64,000 nt of DNA from Rhodothermales bacterium. GTDB taxonomy: Bacteria; Bacteroidota; Rhodothermia; Rhodothermales; JANQRZ01. The position numbers and the translations under genes were made by a program. Shown piece after piece: positions 55,509 through 63,988 of the stretch. Under the pieces are notes generated by a model that made no database searches, had not been told where the DNA came from, and saw only the letters and a program-made list of their open reading frames with translations. Position 1 is the first letter of the stretch, and each line of letters begins with the position of its first letter. The stretch covers positions 1-64,000 of the forward strand of contig JBDUXZ010000013.1 in assembly GCA_039944855.1 (NCBI GenBank), in the 5' to 3' direction.

Positions 55509-56678
55509 CTAGGCGTCGACGGTCTCCCGCGCTCCCTCGTGCCAGCGCTCTTCGATCTGTAACCCGCGCTCGGTGAGGGCGGCGAGGAAGGGCTCGGTCG
55601 GGATGATGTGCTCGGGCGGGGCGGCCCCGCCGCCCGCGACGGCGCCGGCGGCGAGGAGCGAGGCGATCGCCGCGGCCGGGAAGCCTGTGCAGCGCTGCAT
55701 CGCCGAGAACCCCGTCGCCTCGTCGAAGCGGTCGACGAGCTCGTACGTCAGCGTGCAGGTCTCGCCGTCACGCTGCCCCTCGAGCAGGATGCGGACGATG
55801 ACGGCGTCGCGGTACTCTCCGCCGAGGTGCTTCCGGAGGCGGCGCGTGAGGATGTCGCGGTAGGTCAGGTGCGTCCGCACGTCCACCGACGTGTCCTCGC
55901 CGAAGCCGAGGGCGAAGACCGACCGCATCGCGGCGGCGTGGCCGGGGTGGCGGAGCGTCTTGTAGTCGAGGGTGCGGACGCGGCCCGCGAGGTCGTGCGG
56001 TAGCGTCGACTGCTTGCCGGCGGTGTAAAACGCTTCGAGCTCGCCGGTCGGTTCGGGAAAGGAGACGGTTTCGAGCCCCGTCAGCGGCTCGGCGTACTCG
56101 ACCGCCCCGTCGCGGACGATCGCCACGGGGTCGGTGTACCCCCGCACGAAGCGCTCGGTGGCGTAGCCGACGCGGTGGAAGAACGGCGGCTCGGCCTCGA
56201 TGGGGATGTTGCCCACCCGCATCGTCACGGCGTCGACAGTGTCGAACCGGTCGAGCCCGCGCGTGACGAGGATGTTGACGAGGCCCGGCGCGAGCCCGCA
56301 GTTCGGGACGATCCACCGCGTCCGTTTTGCGGCGGCTTCGCGGAGCGCGAGCTCCTGCTGCACCGTCGCCCGGTCCCCGCCGAGGTCACAGAAGTGCGCG
56401 CCGAGGCCGACTGTGAGCGCGGCGAGCTTCGCGTTGAGAGGACCGCCCGTGCTGCCGACGACGCACGCGCTGCCGGCCAGCACCGGCGTGATGGCGCGCT
56501 CGTCGCGGACATCCACGCGGACGGTGCGGAGCTTCGGGCTCTGGACGAGGTCTTTCAGCGTGCGGAGCGCGCTGCTCCGCGCGTCGCAAACCTGTACGTG
56601 CGACACGTCGGGACGGCTCGCGAGGTCGCAGGCGATGGCGGAGCCGATGGCGCCGGCGCCGAGGACGGTGATCTTCAT
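55509..56678 (-). CDS. Saccharopine dehydrogenase-family protein
   Basis: A 389-residue protein. ITVLGAGAIGSAIACDLASR is the NAD(P) Rossmann motif, then VVGSTGGPLNAKLAALTVGLGAHFCDLGGD, WIVPNCGLAPGLVNILVTRGL and YATERFVRGYTDPVAI, matching the saccharopine dehydrogenase/LysW-linked family. The C-terminal domain ends with an FSAMQRCTGFPAAAIASLL helix. It could act in lysine metabolism or in another amino acid or lipid reduction. It is convergent with the SDR and downstream of the ABC permease. Confidence 0.85.
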   Translation of the reverse strand: MKITVLGAGAIGSAIACDLASRPDVSHVQVCDARSSALRTLKDLVQSPKLRTVRVDVRDERAITPVLAGSACVVGSTGGPLNAKLAALTVGLGAHFCDLGGDRATVQQELALREAAAKRTRWIVPNCGLAPGLVNILVTRGLDRFDTVDAVTMRVGNIPIEAEPPFFHRVGYATERFVRGYTDPVAIVRDGAVEYAEPLTGLETVSFPEPTGELEAFYTAGKQSTLPHDLAGRVRTLDYKTLRHPGHAAAMRSVFALGFGEDTSVDVRTHLTYRDILTRRLRKHLGGEYRDAVIVRILLEGQRDGETCTLTYELVDRFDEATGFSAMQRCTGFPAAAIASLLAAGAVAGGGAAPPEHIIPTEPFLAALTERGLQIEERWHEGARETVDA

Positions 56679-56798
56679 GGGGCGGAGGGTGGGGTTCGGA
56701 GCGCAGGATACGTCGCGCGTGGGTCCGCGTTATAACGCGTGACCGTCCGCATCGTTTTGAGCGGGCCGAAGTTTTTGACCCGCAACGACTTGTGCGAG

Positions 56799-58430
56799 CT
56801 ATCGATTCCCGGCGAAGCGGAGCGCGAACGTCGAGAGCCCGACGAGGCCCATCAGGAGGACGCTGTACGCCGCCGCCGTGCCGAACTCGTAGAGCCGGAG
56901 CTGCGCGAGGATCTCGACCGAGATCGGCCGGTTGCCGTAGACGTACAGCATGATCGACGACACGAACTCGCCGAGCGCGGCGACGAACGTCAGCAGCGTG
57001 CCCGCCGCCACGCCCGGCAGGATCGCCGGCCACACGACGCGCCGGAACGTCGTCCACGTCCCCGCCCCGAGGTCGGCCGAGGCCTCGGTCAGCCGGTCGT
57101 CGAAGCCGTCGAGCGCCGCCGTCGTCGCGCGGACGACGAGCGGGATGTGACGGATGAAGTAGGCCAGCGGCAGGATCCAGAACGACCCCACGAGCACCTG
57201 CCCGGCCGACAGCGGCGACGGCTGAGAGAACGTCACGATCAGGTTCAGCGCGACCACCGTCCCCGGGATCGCGAACGGGAGGACGGCGAGCGTGCGGATC
57301 AGCCCGCGCCCCGGCACCGTCCCCTTCGCGATCACGACGGCCGCCGCCACGCCGAACACGACGTTGAGGACGGTCGCGATGGAAGCCATCTGCAAGCTGT
57401 TCGCGATCGGGTCGAAGAACTTCGGGTCGGCGAAGAGCGAGGCGTAGTTGGCGAGCGTGTACGCAGGCGGCAGGATTTGCATCGTCCACCGCGCCGCATC
57501 CGCGAACGAGATCAGCACGACCGTCAGCACCGGCAGCACAACGAAGAGCAGCACGACGCCCACGCCGAGGCCCGCGAGCCACGCCGCCGGGCCGCCCACC
57601 GGCTCGACCGGCCGCGCCGTCCCCTTCGACGCGCCGAGCAGGTTGCGTCCCGGCCGCGCTTCGAGCAGGAAGAGGAAGCCGAGGCAGATCGCCGTCAGCA
57701 CGGTCGCCACGGCGGCGGAGAGGGCGAGGTCGCCGTTGATCTTGAGGTTGTAGATCTGCACCGTCATAAACGGCTCCGTCCCGGCGAACAGCAGCGGGGC
57801 CGTGAAGCTCGCCATCGACAGCATGAACACGAGGAGGGACGCGCCGACGAGCGCGGGCCGCAGCAGCGGGATGACGACGCGGCGGAACGCCCGCCACCCG
57901 CTCGCCCCCAGATCGGCCGAGGCTTCGAGCAGGCTCGCGTCGAGGTCGCGGAGGGCGGCGGTGACGAAGAGGAAGAAGTAGACGTAGAAGGCGTAGACGT
58001 GGACGAGCCACACGGCCCACAGCCCGCTGAAGGCGAATGGCACCTCGGCGAGTCCGAACAGGTCGCGGAGTGCACGCGGGAGGATGCCCGTCTCGCCGTA
58101 GAGGAAGAGGAACGCGAGCACGCCGACGAGCGGCGGGAGCGCGAGCGGGAGCGCCGCCGCCGCCTGCAACGCGCCGCGGAACGGCAGCCCGTAGCGCCAC
58201 AGCCCCCACGCCAGCCCCGTCCCGACGACGCTCGCCCCCGCCACCGTCGCCAGCGAGATCCCGACCGAGTTGATGAGTGCCCGCACGTTCGCTCCGCGCC
58301 ATCCGCCGAAGAACTCCGGCAGGTGCTCCACGCCGAGCACGAACGTCCGCAGTGCCGGCCACAGCACGTACCCGAGGAGCACGAGCGCCACCGGAACGGC
58401 GAGCACAAGGGCAGCGCGGCGCGTCAGCAT
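56799..58430 (-). CDS. Iron(III)-type ABC transporter permease (two fused halves)
   Basis: A 543-residue protein with about twelve transmembrane helices. Two permease signatures are visible: EASADLGASGWRAFRRVVIPLLRPAL and EASADLGAGTWTTFRRVVWPAILPG, the EAAxxxG loops that contact the ATPase. This doubled layout is that of FbpB/ThiP-like permeases for iron or thiamine. No binding protein or ATPase gene is beside it, so the substrate is open. Its ATG overlaps the stop of the toxin gene by one base (TGATG at 58428-58432), so it is translated together with the toxin-antitoxin pair. Confidence 0.88.
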   Translation of the reverse strand: MLTRRAALVLAVPVALVLLGYVLWPALRTFVLGVEHLPEFFGGWRGANVRALINSVGISLATVAGASVVGTGLAWGLWRYGLPFRGALQAAAALPLALPPLVGVLAFLFLYGETGILPRALRDLFGLAEVPFAFSGLWAVWLVHVYAFYVYFFLFVTAALRDLDASLLEASADLGASGWRAFRRVVIPLLRPALVGASLLVFMLSMASFTAPLLFAGTEPFMTVQIYNLKINGDLALSAAVATVLTAICLGFLFLLEARPGRNLLGASKGTARPVEPVGGPAAWLAGLGVGVVLLFVVLPVLTVVLISFADAARWTMQILPPAYTLANYASLFADPKFFDPIANSLQMASIATVLNVVFGVAAAVVIAKGTVPGRGLIRTLAVLPFAIPGTVVALNLIVTFSQPSPLSAGQVLVGSFWILPLAYFIRHIPLVVRATTAALDGFDDRLTEASADLGAGTWTTFRRVVWPAILPGVAAGTLLTFVAALGEFVSSIMLYVYGNRPISVEILAQLRLYEFGTAAAYSVLLMGLVGLSTFALRFAGNR

Positions 58431-58777
58431 CAGCGGGCTTCTTCCTCAGCGATAATCGCTTCGAGCCGGTCGCGGAGCAGAGGTGCTTCGACGGCTGCCA
58501 CGTTCCACACGACCTCGTAGTCCACACCGATATAGCCGTGGATCAGCCGGTTGCGCATTCGGGCCATTGAGCGCCATTCCACATCTGTGTACCGATCGCG
58601 TAGGTCGGCAGAGAGTTGTTTCGTCGCCTCACCCATGATTTCGGTGCTGCGAGCAAACGCTCGGCGAAGCGTCGGGTCGGTGAGAAACGTGGATTGGTCG
58701 AGACCGTCGCTCGCGGAAGCGAGGTAAATCGCTTCGTCAAGAATGTGCCGGAGATACACGGTGTCAGGCCTCGACAT
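58430..58777 (-). CDS. HepT-like RNase toxin (HEPN domain)
   Basis: A 115-residue protein. YLRHILDEAIYLASASDG and IMGEATKQLSADLRDRYTDVEW are HEPN helices, and Arg75-NRLI-His80-G-Tyr82 is the family's Rx4HxY RNase motif. HepT toxins cut RNA; the cognate MntA neutralises them by adding AMP to the tyrosine. It overlaps the antitoxin gene by 14 bases and the ABC permease by one. Confidence 0.9.
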   Translation of the reverse strand: MSRPDTVYLRHILDEAIYLASASDGLDQSTFLTDPTLRRAFARSTEIMGEATKQLSADLRDRYTDVEWRSMARMRNRLIHGYIGVDYEVVWNVAAVEAPLLRDRLEAIIAEEEAR

Positions 58778-59075
58778 ACTCGACTTCGCGCAAGATGTAC
58801 GGGCCGATGTAAGGGCTGAGCGATTCCGGCGTCACGAGCTCGACACGGCGTTGGAGTACGTCTTCGAGCAATTCGGCGAGCGCAGAGAAGCTGCGGAAGG
58901 TTTTCTTTCCCGGTGCGAACTCGACAAAGATGTCCACGTCGCTCTCCGGCGTCGGCTCATCGCGCACGAACGAACCGAATACACCGAGCCGCGCCACGCC
59001 GAGCCGACGGATCGCAGCCTGCTGCTCGCGGAGCCGCTCGAATAGCTCGCTCTTCGTGTGGACCGTTGCTTCCAT
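58764..59075 (-). CDS. MntA-like nucleotidyltransferase antitoxin
   Basis: A 103-residue minimal nucleotidyltransferase. RLGVFGSFVRDEPTPESDVDIFVEF carries the GSx10DxD motif (Gly34, Ser35, Asp46, Asp48). It would AMPylate the HepT tyrosine. The start at 59075 was chosen because nine in-frame codons further upstream lie within the start of the gap to the zinc-ribbon gene. This pair is a type VII toxin-antitoxin system by family knowledge. Confidence 0.9.
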   Translation of the reverse strand: MEATVHTKSELFERLREQQAAIRRLGVARLGVFGSFVRDEPTPESDVDIFVEFAPGKKTFRSFSALAELLEDVLQRRVELVTPESLSPYIGPYILREVEYVEA

Positions 59076-59079
59076 GAGA

Positions 59080-59442
59080 TCAGCCTGTCCATTGCGCTGC
59101 ATCTACCGTTGCCCACACGTTGACAGCAAGACCGAGAAGGAAAAGGGCACCAAAGCTGGCGAGGGTGATGAGCCAGCAAAGGCATGCGAGAGCGAAGAAC
59201 GCAGCGGACGCTAAAAGCCTACCCTGTATAAGTTGTCCTAGACCTGGTACGAAGAAGCTAGCGAGCGCAGCCAGTGTATTGCTGCTACTACGCGCATCGA
59301 TGACTGTAACGCGGCTCGGGTCAGAACTATTAACTCTCGAAAGACCGCGCTCGTCCAACCACTCTCCACAGTAGCGACACTTAATAGCCTCCGCTTGAAT
59401 AGGCTCGGCGCAGAAGGGGCAAGGGACTGTTGAGTGGGTCAT
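59080..59442 (-). CDS. Zinc-ribbon small membrane protein
   Basis: A 120-residue protein. The N-terminus has a zinc ribbon CPFCAEPIQAEAIKCRYCGEW (two CxxC knuckles). After a Ser-rich linker there are two hydrophobic segments resembling TM2-type domains (LASFFVPGLGQLIQGRLLASAAFFALACL, read in parts). The function is unknown. The gene is less GC-rich than its neighbours and lies 8 bases from recR, on the same strand. Confidence 0.75.
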   Translation of the reverse strand: MTHSTVPCPFCAEPIQAEAIKCRYCGEWLDERGLSRVNSSDPSRVTVIDARSSSNTLAALASFFVPGLGQLIQGRLLASAAFFALACLCWLITLASFGALFLLGLAVNVWATVDAAQWTG

Positions 59443-59450
59443 CTGCTGAC

Positions 59451-60122
59451 TCAGACCTGAGAGCGGCCTTCGAGGGCGCGCGTGAGCGTGGCCTCGTCGG
59501 CGTATTCGAGGTCGCCGCCGATGGGGAGGCCGCGGGCGATGCGGGTGACGTGGATGCCGAGCGGCTGGAGGAGCTGCGAGATGTAGTACGCCGTCGTGTC
59601 ACCCTCGACGTTCGGGTTCATCGCGAGGATGACTTCCTGGATCGGCTCGGCCTCATAGGCCGCTGCGTCCTCGGACACGCCCTCGGCCGTCTCTTCCTTC
59701 GCGGCGGCGGGCTCTTTCGGCGCGGCGACGCGGGCGACGAGCTGGCGGATCTTGAGGTCGTCCGGTCCGATCCCGTCGAGCGGGGAGATCACGCCGCCGA
59801 GGACGTGGTAGAGGCCGCGGTACTCGTTCGTCCGTTCGAGCGCGAGCACGTCGTTCGCCTCCTCGACGACGCAGACGACGGAGCGCGTGCGCTTGTGCGA
59901 GCGGCAGATCGGGCAGGGGTCGGTGTCGGTGACGTTGAAGCAGACGGAGCACTCCTTCACCCGGTCCTTCACATTGACGAGCGCGCGGGCGAGCTCGACG
60001 ACTTCGGCGCGCGGCATCTTCAGCACGTAGGCGGCGAGCCGCTGCGCCGTCTTCCGCCCGACCGTCGGCAGCTTGGAGAACTGCTCGACGAGGGTTTCGA
60101 CGGATTCGGAGGTGATCTGCAT
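59451..60122 (-). CDS. recR: Recombination protein RecR with an acidic Toprim insert
   Basis: A 223-residue protein. [20 protein letters not shown] is the helix-hairpin-helix; Cys58, Cys61, Cys70 and Cys73 form the zinc finger; [17 protein letters not shown] starts the Toprim domain and [17 protein letters not shown] ends it. Between KIRQLVARV and [12 protein letters not shown] there is an unusual ~27-residue Ala/Glu insert (about 131-157), longer than the usual loop. RecR works with RecF/RecO to load RecA on gaps. It belongs to the recR-ybaB-dnaX block. Confidence 0.96.
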   Translation of the reverse strand: MQITSESVETLVEQFSKLPTVGRKTAQRLAAYVLKMPRAEVVELARALVNVKDRVKECSVCFNVTDTDPCPICRSHKRTRSVVCVVEEANDVLALERTNEYRGLYHVLGGVISPLDGIGPDDLKIRQLVARVAAPKEPAAAKEETAEGVSEDAAAYEAEPIQEVILAMNPNVEGDTTAYYISQLLQPLGIHVTRIARGLPIGGDLEYADEATLTRALEGRSQV

Positions 60123-60213
60123 GGCGGCGGGGCGAAGGCGAGGGAGGGCAATCAGACGAAGCTAGCGCCGCGCGGTGACAGCGCTCCGTCACGCGTGCGG
60201 TCGCCAGAGCCCG

Positions 60214-60552
60214 TCAGCCGCCCATCAGCCCGCCGAGGTCGAGGCCGGGCGGGAGCATCGTGCCGGCGGCTTTCTTCATCTCGGTCTCGCGCACGGCCTC
60301 GGCTTCTTCGAGCGCCTTGTTGACACCGGCGACGAGGAGGTCTTCGAGGAGTTCGAGGTCGTCGGGGCTGACGACCTCTTTCTCCATTTTGATCGAGACG
60401 ACGCGGCCAGCGGCATTCGCGACGACCTTCACCATGCCGCCGCCGGCCTCAGCCGAGGCGGTTTTGCCGGCGAGGGCCTGTTGCGTCTCGGCCATCTTCT
60501 GCTGCATCTCCATCATCTTGCCAAACAGGTCGGCCATGTTGGGTTGGTCCAT
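60214..60552 (-). CDS. YbaB/EbfC nucleoid-associated protein
   Basis: A 112-residue protein. MADLFGKMMEMQQKMAETQQAL, then VKVVANAAGRVVSIKMEKEVVSPDDLELLEDLLVAGVNKALEEA, are the family core; it ends in a Gly/Met tail (GLDLGGLMGG). It binds DNA as a dimer. Its place between recR and dnaX is conserved in many bacteria. Confidence 0.94.
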   Translation of the reverse strand: MDQPNMADLFGKMMEMQQKMAETQQALAGKTASAEAGGGMVKVVANAAGRVVSIKMEKEVVSPDDLELLEDLLVAGVNKALEEAEAVRETEMKKAAGTMLPPGLDLGGLMGG

Positions 60553-60598
60553 TGCGGTGGGGGAGCTAAGAGGTCAAAGGAAAAGGAGGGGACGCCGC

Positions 60599-60677
60599 GT
60601 GATGCGTGACACGTGATTTCAAGAGCAACGGTGGCGCCATTTCAAGAGCAACGGTGGCGCCTGGCCCCACGCATCAC
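60599..60677. repeat. Inverted repeat enclosing a perfect 2 x 23 bp tandem duplication
   Basis: GTGATGCGTG (60599-60608) and CACGCATCAC (60668-60677) form the outer arms. Inside, a 23-base unit ending GGTGGCGCC is present twice without change (60616-60638, 60639-60661). It lies between the dnaX stop and the ybaB start. It could be an intercistronic RNA structure or attenuator; no U-tract is evident. Confidence 0.85.
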
Positions 60678-60680
60678 TCG

Positions 60681-62732
60681 TCACGTCCACACGATCTCGC
60701 CGCCGAACTGCTCGAAGATCGCGCGGATGACGGGGTGCTCGTGGCGAAGCTGCTTGATGCGCTCGAACCGGTCGGGCGGGGCCGCGGTTTCGCTGACGGC
60801 ATCGGTGCGGACGACGAAGGCGAGCGGGGGCGGCTCCTCGCCCATCGCCGCGGCGAGGGCGTCGGTGAACGACGCCTGCTCGCTGCGGAGGAGCTGTTGC
60901 ACGAAGGCGCTCGGGACGGCTACCTGCACCGTCCCGTGTTCGACGGCGACGGGCTCGACGTGGGCGAGCACGCCGGCCACGCTCGGCCGCTCGGCCTTGA
61001 CCGTGGCGATCAGCCGGGGCCACACCTCGCGCACGCGGTGGAGCGAGACGCCGAAGTGCACGTCCGCCGTGGCCACGCTGACGGCCTCGGCGCGGCCGCT
61101 GGCCCCGTCGCCAAGCGCGGCGGACGGATCGCCGTCGGGCGTGCTTTTGCGCTGGAGCGCCGGCGCTCCGAACAAACCGATGCGGAGATCGGGCTCGGGC
61201 TGCTTGGGTTGCGGCGCGGCCGGCGGCGGGGCGGGGCGGGGCTCGGGACGCGCAGGCGGCGGCTCGTTCCGCTCGGGCTCATCGGGCTCGGGTGGGGCGG
61301 ACTCGGCAGCCGGCGGGGGCGCTTCCTGCGGGAGCGGGGCGGCGGTGTAGTCGTCGGCCGTTTCGGTCGCAGGCGTCGGGGCCGGTGTAGGGAGAGAGGA
61401 CGGTGGCGGCGCGCTCGGGCTCGGTGCGTTCGGGGCTGGCGTGCTCGGAGTAGCAGCGTACGTCGGGGTCGTGGGCTCGGCCGTCTGCGCGGTCCGCTCG
61501 GGCGTGGGTTTCGGGCTCGGGACGGACGGGGGCGTCTCCCCGCTGGAGCGGGGCAGGCTGCCCCGCTCGATCATCCCTTCGAGCCGTTCTAGCTTCTGGA
61601 GGAGGAGCCGGAGGTCGGCCGTGCGGTCGAGGCTGGCGAGCTTGAGGAGGGCGAGTTCGAGCTTGAGCCGGGGCTGCGGGCTGTTCTTGACCTCGCGCTC
61701 GGCCTCGTCGATCACCATCAGCGCGCGGAGCAGGTCGGGCTCGGCGAGGTCGTCGACGGAGTTGAGGTAGCGCTCGCGCGTGGCGGCGTCGGCCTCGATG
61801 AGGTCGGCCGACTGCGTCGAGGCGGCGACGTAGAGCCCGCGGTAGTGCTCGGCGAGGCCGACGAGGAACTCCTGCAGGTCGTAGCCCCGCCGCACGAGCG
61901 CCTCGACGAGGCCGAGCAACCCGGCGCGGTCGCCGGCCTGCACGCGGTCCGACACGTCGAAGAACAAGTCGGTCTCGACGACGCCGAGCGCTTCGGCGAG
62001 CTCCCCATAGCGGAGCGTCGTGCCGCAGAGCGAGACCGACTGGTCGAAGATCGAGAGGGCGTCGCGGAGGGCGCCGTCGCCTTTGCGCGCGATGAGGTGG
62101 AGCGAGGGCGCGTCGGCGTCGATGCTCTCGGCGGTGCAGATCTCGCCGAGGCGGTCGACGGTCTCGGGCACGGTGATCCGCCGGAAGTCGAACCGCTGGC
62201 AGCGCGAGAGGATCGTCGGGAGGACCTTGTGCGGCTCCGTCGTCGCGAAGATGAACAGGACGTGGGGCGGCGGCTCTTCGAGGGTTTTGAGGAGCGCGTT
62301 GAACGCCGCCTTCGAGAGCATGTGGACCTCGTCCACGATGTAGACCTTCCGGTTCGCGCCCTGCGGCGGGATGCGGAGCCGCTCCTGCAAATCGCGGACA
62401 TCGTCGACGCCGTTGTTCGAGGCCGCGTCGATCTCGGTTACGTCGAGGCTGCGGCCGTCCTCGAAGGCGCGGCAGCGGTCGCACGTCCGGCACGGCTCGG
62501 CGCCGGTGCGATCGGCGAGCGGGGTCTCGCAGTTGATCGCCTTCGCGAGGAGCCGCGCCGCCGTCGTCTTGCCGACGCCGCGCGGCCCGCTGAAGAGGTA
62601 GGCGTGGGCGAGCCGGTCGTGGAGGATCGCGTTCTGCAGCGTCTCGGTGACGTGCTCCTGCGAGACGAGGTCGGCGAACGTCTGCGGGCGGTACTTGCGG
62701 GCGGTGACGAGGTAGCGGGAGGCGTCGGCCAT
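60681..62732 (-). CDS. dnaX: DNA polymerase III subunits gamma/tau
   Basis: A 683-residue clamp-loader ATPase starting MADASRYLVTARKYRPQTFADL. Walker A GPRGVGKT (49-56), zinc-binding cysteines 68, 81, 84 and 87, VYIVDEVHMLSKAAFNALLKTLEEPP (Walker B DEVH) and FIFATTEPHKVLPTILSRCQRFDF (sensor 1, SRC) are present. After domain III comes a Pro/Ala/Glu-rich linker (~390-540) and the tau-like C-terminal domain. The in-frame codons before 62732 lack family residues. I did not find a slippery A-run for a programmed frameshift. Confidence 0.96.
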   Translation of the reverse strand: MADASRYLVTARKYRPQTFADLVSQEHVTETLQNAILHDRLAHAYLFSGPRGVGKTTAARLLAKAINCETPLADRTGAEPCRTCDRCRAFEDGRSLDVTEIDAASNNGVDDVRDLQERLRIPPQGANRKVYIVDEVHMLSKAAFNALLKTLEEPPPHVLFIFATTEPHKVLPTILSRCQRFDFRRITVPETVDRLGEICTAESIDADAPSLHLIARKGDGALRDALSIFDQSVSLCGTTLRYGELAEALGVVETDLFFDVSDRVQAGDRAGLLGLVEALVRRGYDLQEFLVGLAEHYRGLYVAASTQSADLIEADAATRERYLNSVDDLAEPDLLRALMVIDEAEREVKNSPQPRLKLELALLKLASLDRTADLRLLLQKLERLEGMIERGSLPRSSGETPPSVPSPKPTPERTAQTAEPTTPTYAATPSTPAPNAPSPSAPPPSSLPTPAPTPATETADDYTAAPLPQEAPPPAAESAPPEPDEPERNEPPPARPEPRPAPPPAAPQPKQPEPDLRIGLFGAPALQRKSTPDGDPSAALGDGASGRAEAVSVATADVHFGVSLHRVREVWPRLIATVKAERPSVAGVLAHVEPVAVEHGTVQVAVPSAFVQQLLRSEQASFTDALAAAMGEEPPPLAFVVRTDAVSETAAPPDRFERIKQLRHEHPVIRAIFEQFGGEIVWT

Positions 62733-62819
62733 GGGCGGGGATGCAGCGGGGGATCGGGGCTCCGCCAACATACCTCTGCCCTGCCACCGCCGCAAGCCTC
62801 CGCCGGGGCGAACGGGGTC

Positions 62820-63491
62820 CTACATCGCTTCTTCCGGCGTGAGGTGCAGGACCTCGGTGCGGACCGCCACGGGAGCCACGGGCACCGGCTTCAGCACGTC
62901 GGTCCGGGCGAGGTCGTCGCCCCAGCGGACGCCGCTCGGGTTCGTCACGAGCCAGTACAGCTCGTAGCCGACGAGGCCGAGCGCTGCGAGCGTGAGGAGG
63001 TAGCTGACGGGCGAGGCCATGAAGGTGAACGCCTGCGCGAAGAAGCCGACGGTGAACATCCAGTTACGCCGGATCGATGTCAGCACGTCCATCCGCTCGC
63101 CGCCGATCCGCTCGACGGTCAGGCCCATCACGCGCTTGCCAAAAGAGCGGAGGTGCATGGCGTCGACTTCGAGCCCGTCCGAGAGCAGGAGGTACGCGCT
63201 CGCGGCGAGGCCGCCGAGGAAGAACGCAGTGAACCAGCTCGTGAAGAACGCCGAGACGAGCCCGTACAGCACGGCCGCTACGGCCCCGTCGATGAGCTTG
63301 GCGAGGATGCGCGTCGAGAGCTCGGGCACGACGCCGGCAACGGCGGGAGCGGGCGGGGCGTCGGGCAGCGCGCCGTCGTCGGCGTGGAGGGTGACAGGCG
63401 CGAACGAGGCGTCGGCGAAGGCGTTCGCCGGGATCGTCTCCGGCACATCGGAGAACTCGATGAGGTCCGAGAAGTCGAGGCGAGGGTCCAT
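62820..63491 (-). CDS. RDD-family membrane protein
   Basis: A 223-residue protein. An N-terminal disordered ~65 residues precedes VPELSTRILAKLIDGAVAAVLYGL (R-x-x-A-x-x-x-D pattern), and three hydrophobic helices follow with LRSFGKRVMGLTVERIGGERM, the G-K-x-x-x-G-L segment. RDD proteins are common but mostly of unknown role; some exchange ions. It is next to dnaX on the same strand. Confidence 0.85.
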   Translation of the reverse strand: MDPRLDFSDLIEFSDVPETIPANAFADASFAPVTLHADDGALPDAPPAPAVAGVVPELSTRILAKLIDGAVAAVLYGLVSAFFTSWFTAFFLGGLAASAYLLLSDGLEVDAMHLRSFGKRVMGLTVERIGGERMDVLTSIRRNWMFTVGFFAQAFTFMASPVSYLLTLAALGLVGYELYWLVTNPSGVRWGDDLARTDVLKPVPVAPVAVRTEVLHLTPEEAM

Positions 63492-63589
63492 GAGAGCGGG
63501 GGTGGCGCAGCGGGCGCGGGACGTCGCCTGCCGCGGGTTGGGAGGTCGGCACCGCAGGGAGCCACGTTGCCTCTTTCCAACACCCTATT

Positions 63590-63988
63590 TCAAAAGCCGT
63601 ACCGCTCGCGGAAATAGGCGTAGGCCTCGTTGATCCGTTTCGTCTCTTCCTCGGCCAGCACGCGGAGCTTGACGCCGAGGCGGGCGACCTGGTCGGGGTG
63701 GTATTCGCGGACGCGGTCTTTGTACGCCTGCCGCACGGTCTCGGGCGTCGCCTCGCCGGTGAGGCCGAGGGTCTCGCCGTGGAGCCGCTCGAGGTTGACG
63801 GGGCCGGGGACCTCGGGCTCGGCTCCGGCGCTCGGCCCTCCGCGCGGGGGGCGATGCCGGGCGCGCTGGGCGCGGGCGCGGCGCTCTTTGTCGAAGTACT
63901 TCGTGCGGACGCGCTCGCGGTCTTTCCCGCCCCATGCGCGCGTGGCGCGGCCCGCCGCCTGAGCGCGGAGCTGCCGCCGGTTCAGCAC
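63590..63988 (-). CDS. J-domain protein, possibly incomplete at the window edge
   Basis: A 132-residue frame whose C-terminal ~70 residues are a DnaJ domain: EATPETVRQAYKDRVREYHPDQVARLG with the HPD motif, then EEETKRINEAYAYFRERYGF. The first ~65 residues are Arg/Ala/Pro-rich and basic. The frame may begin further upstream beyond 64000, so its true N-terminus is uncertain. J-domain proteins stimulate Hsp70; with no other domain visible, the client is unknown. Confidence 0.8.
   Translation of the reverse strand: MLNRRQLRAQAAGRATRAWGGKDRERVRTKYFDKERRARAQRARHRPPRGGPSAGAEPEVPGPVNLERLHGETLGLTGEATPETVRQAYKDRVREYHPDQVARLGVKLRVLAEEETKRINEAYAYFRERYGF

Noticed and set aside
60681-62732. Programmed frameshift in dnaX
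   Set aside because: I did not see an A-rich slippery heptamer in the expected region; the tau-length product is encoded without it.
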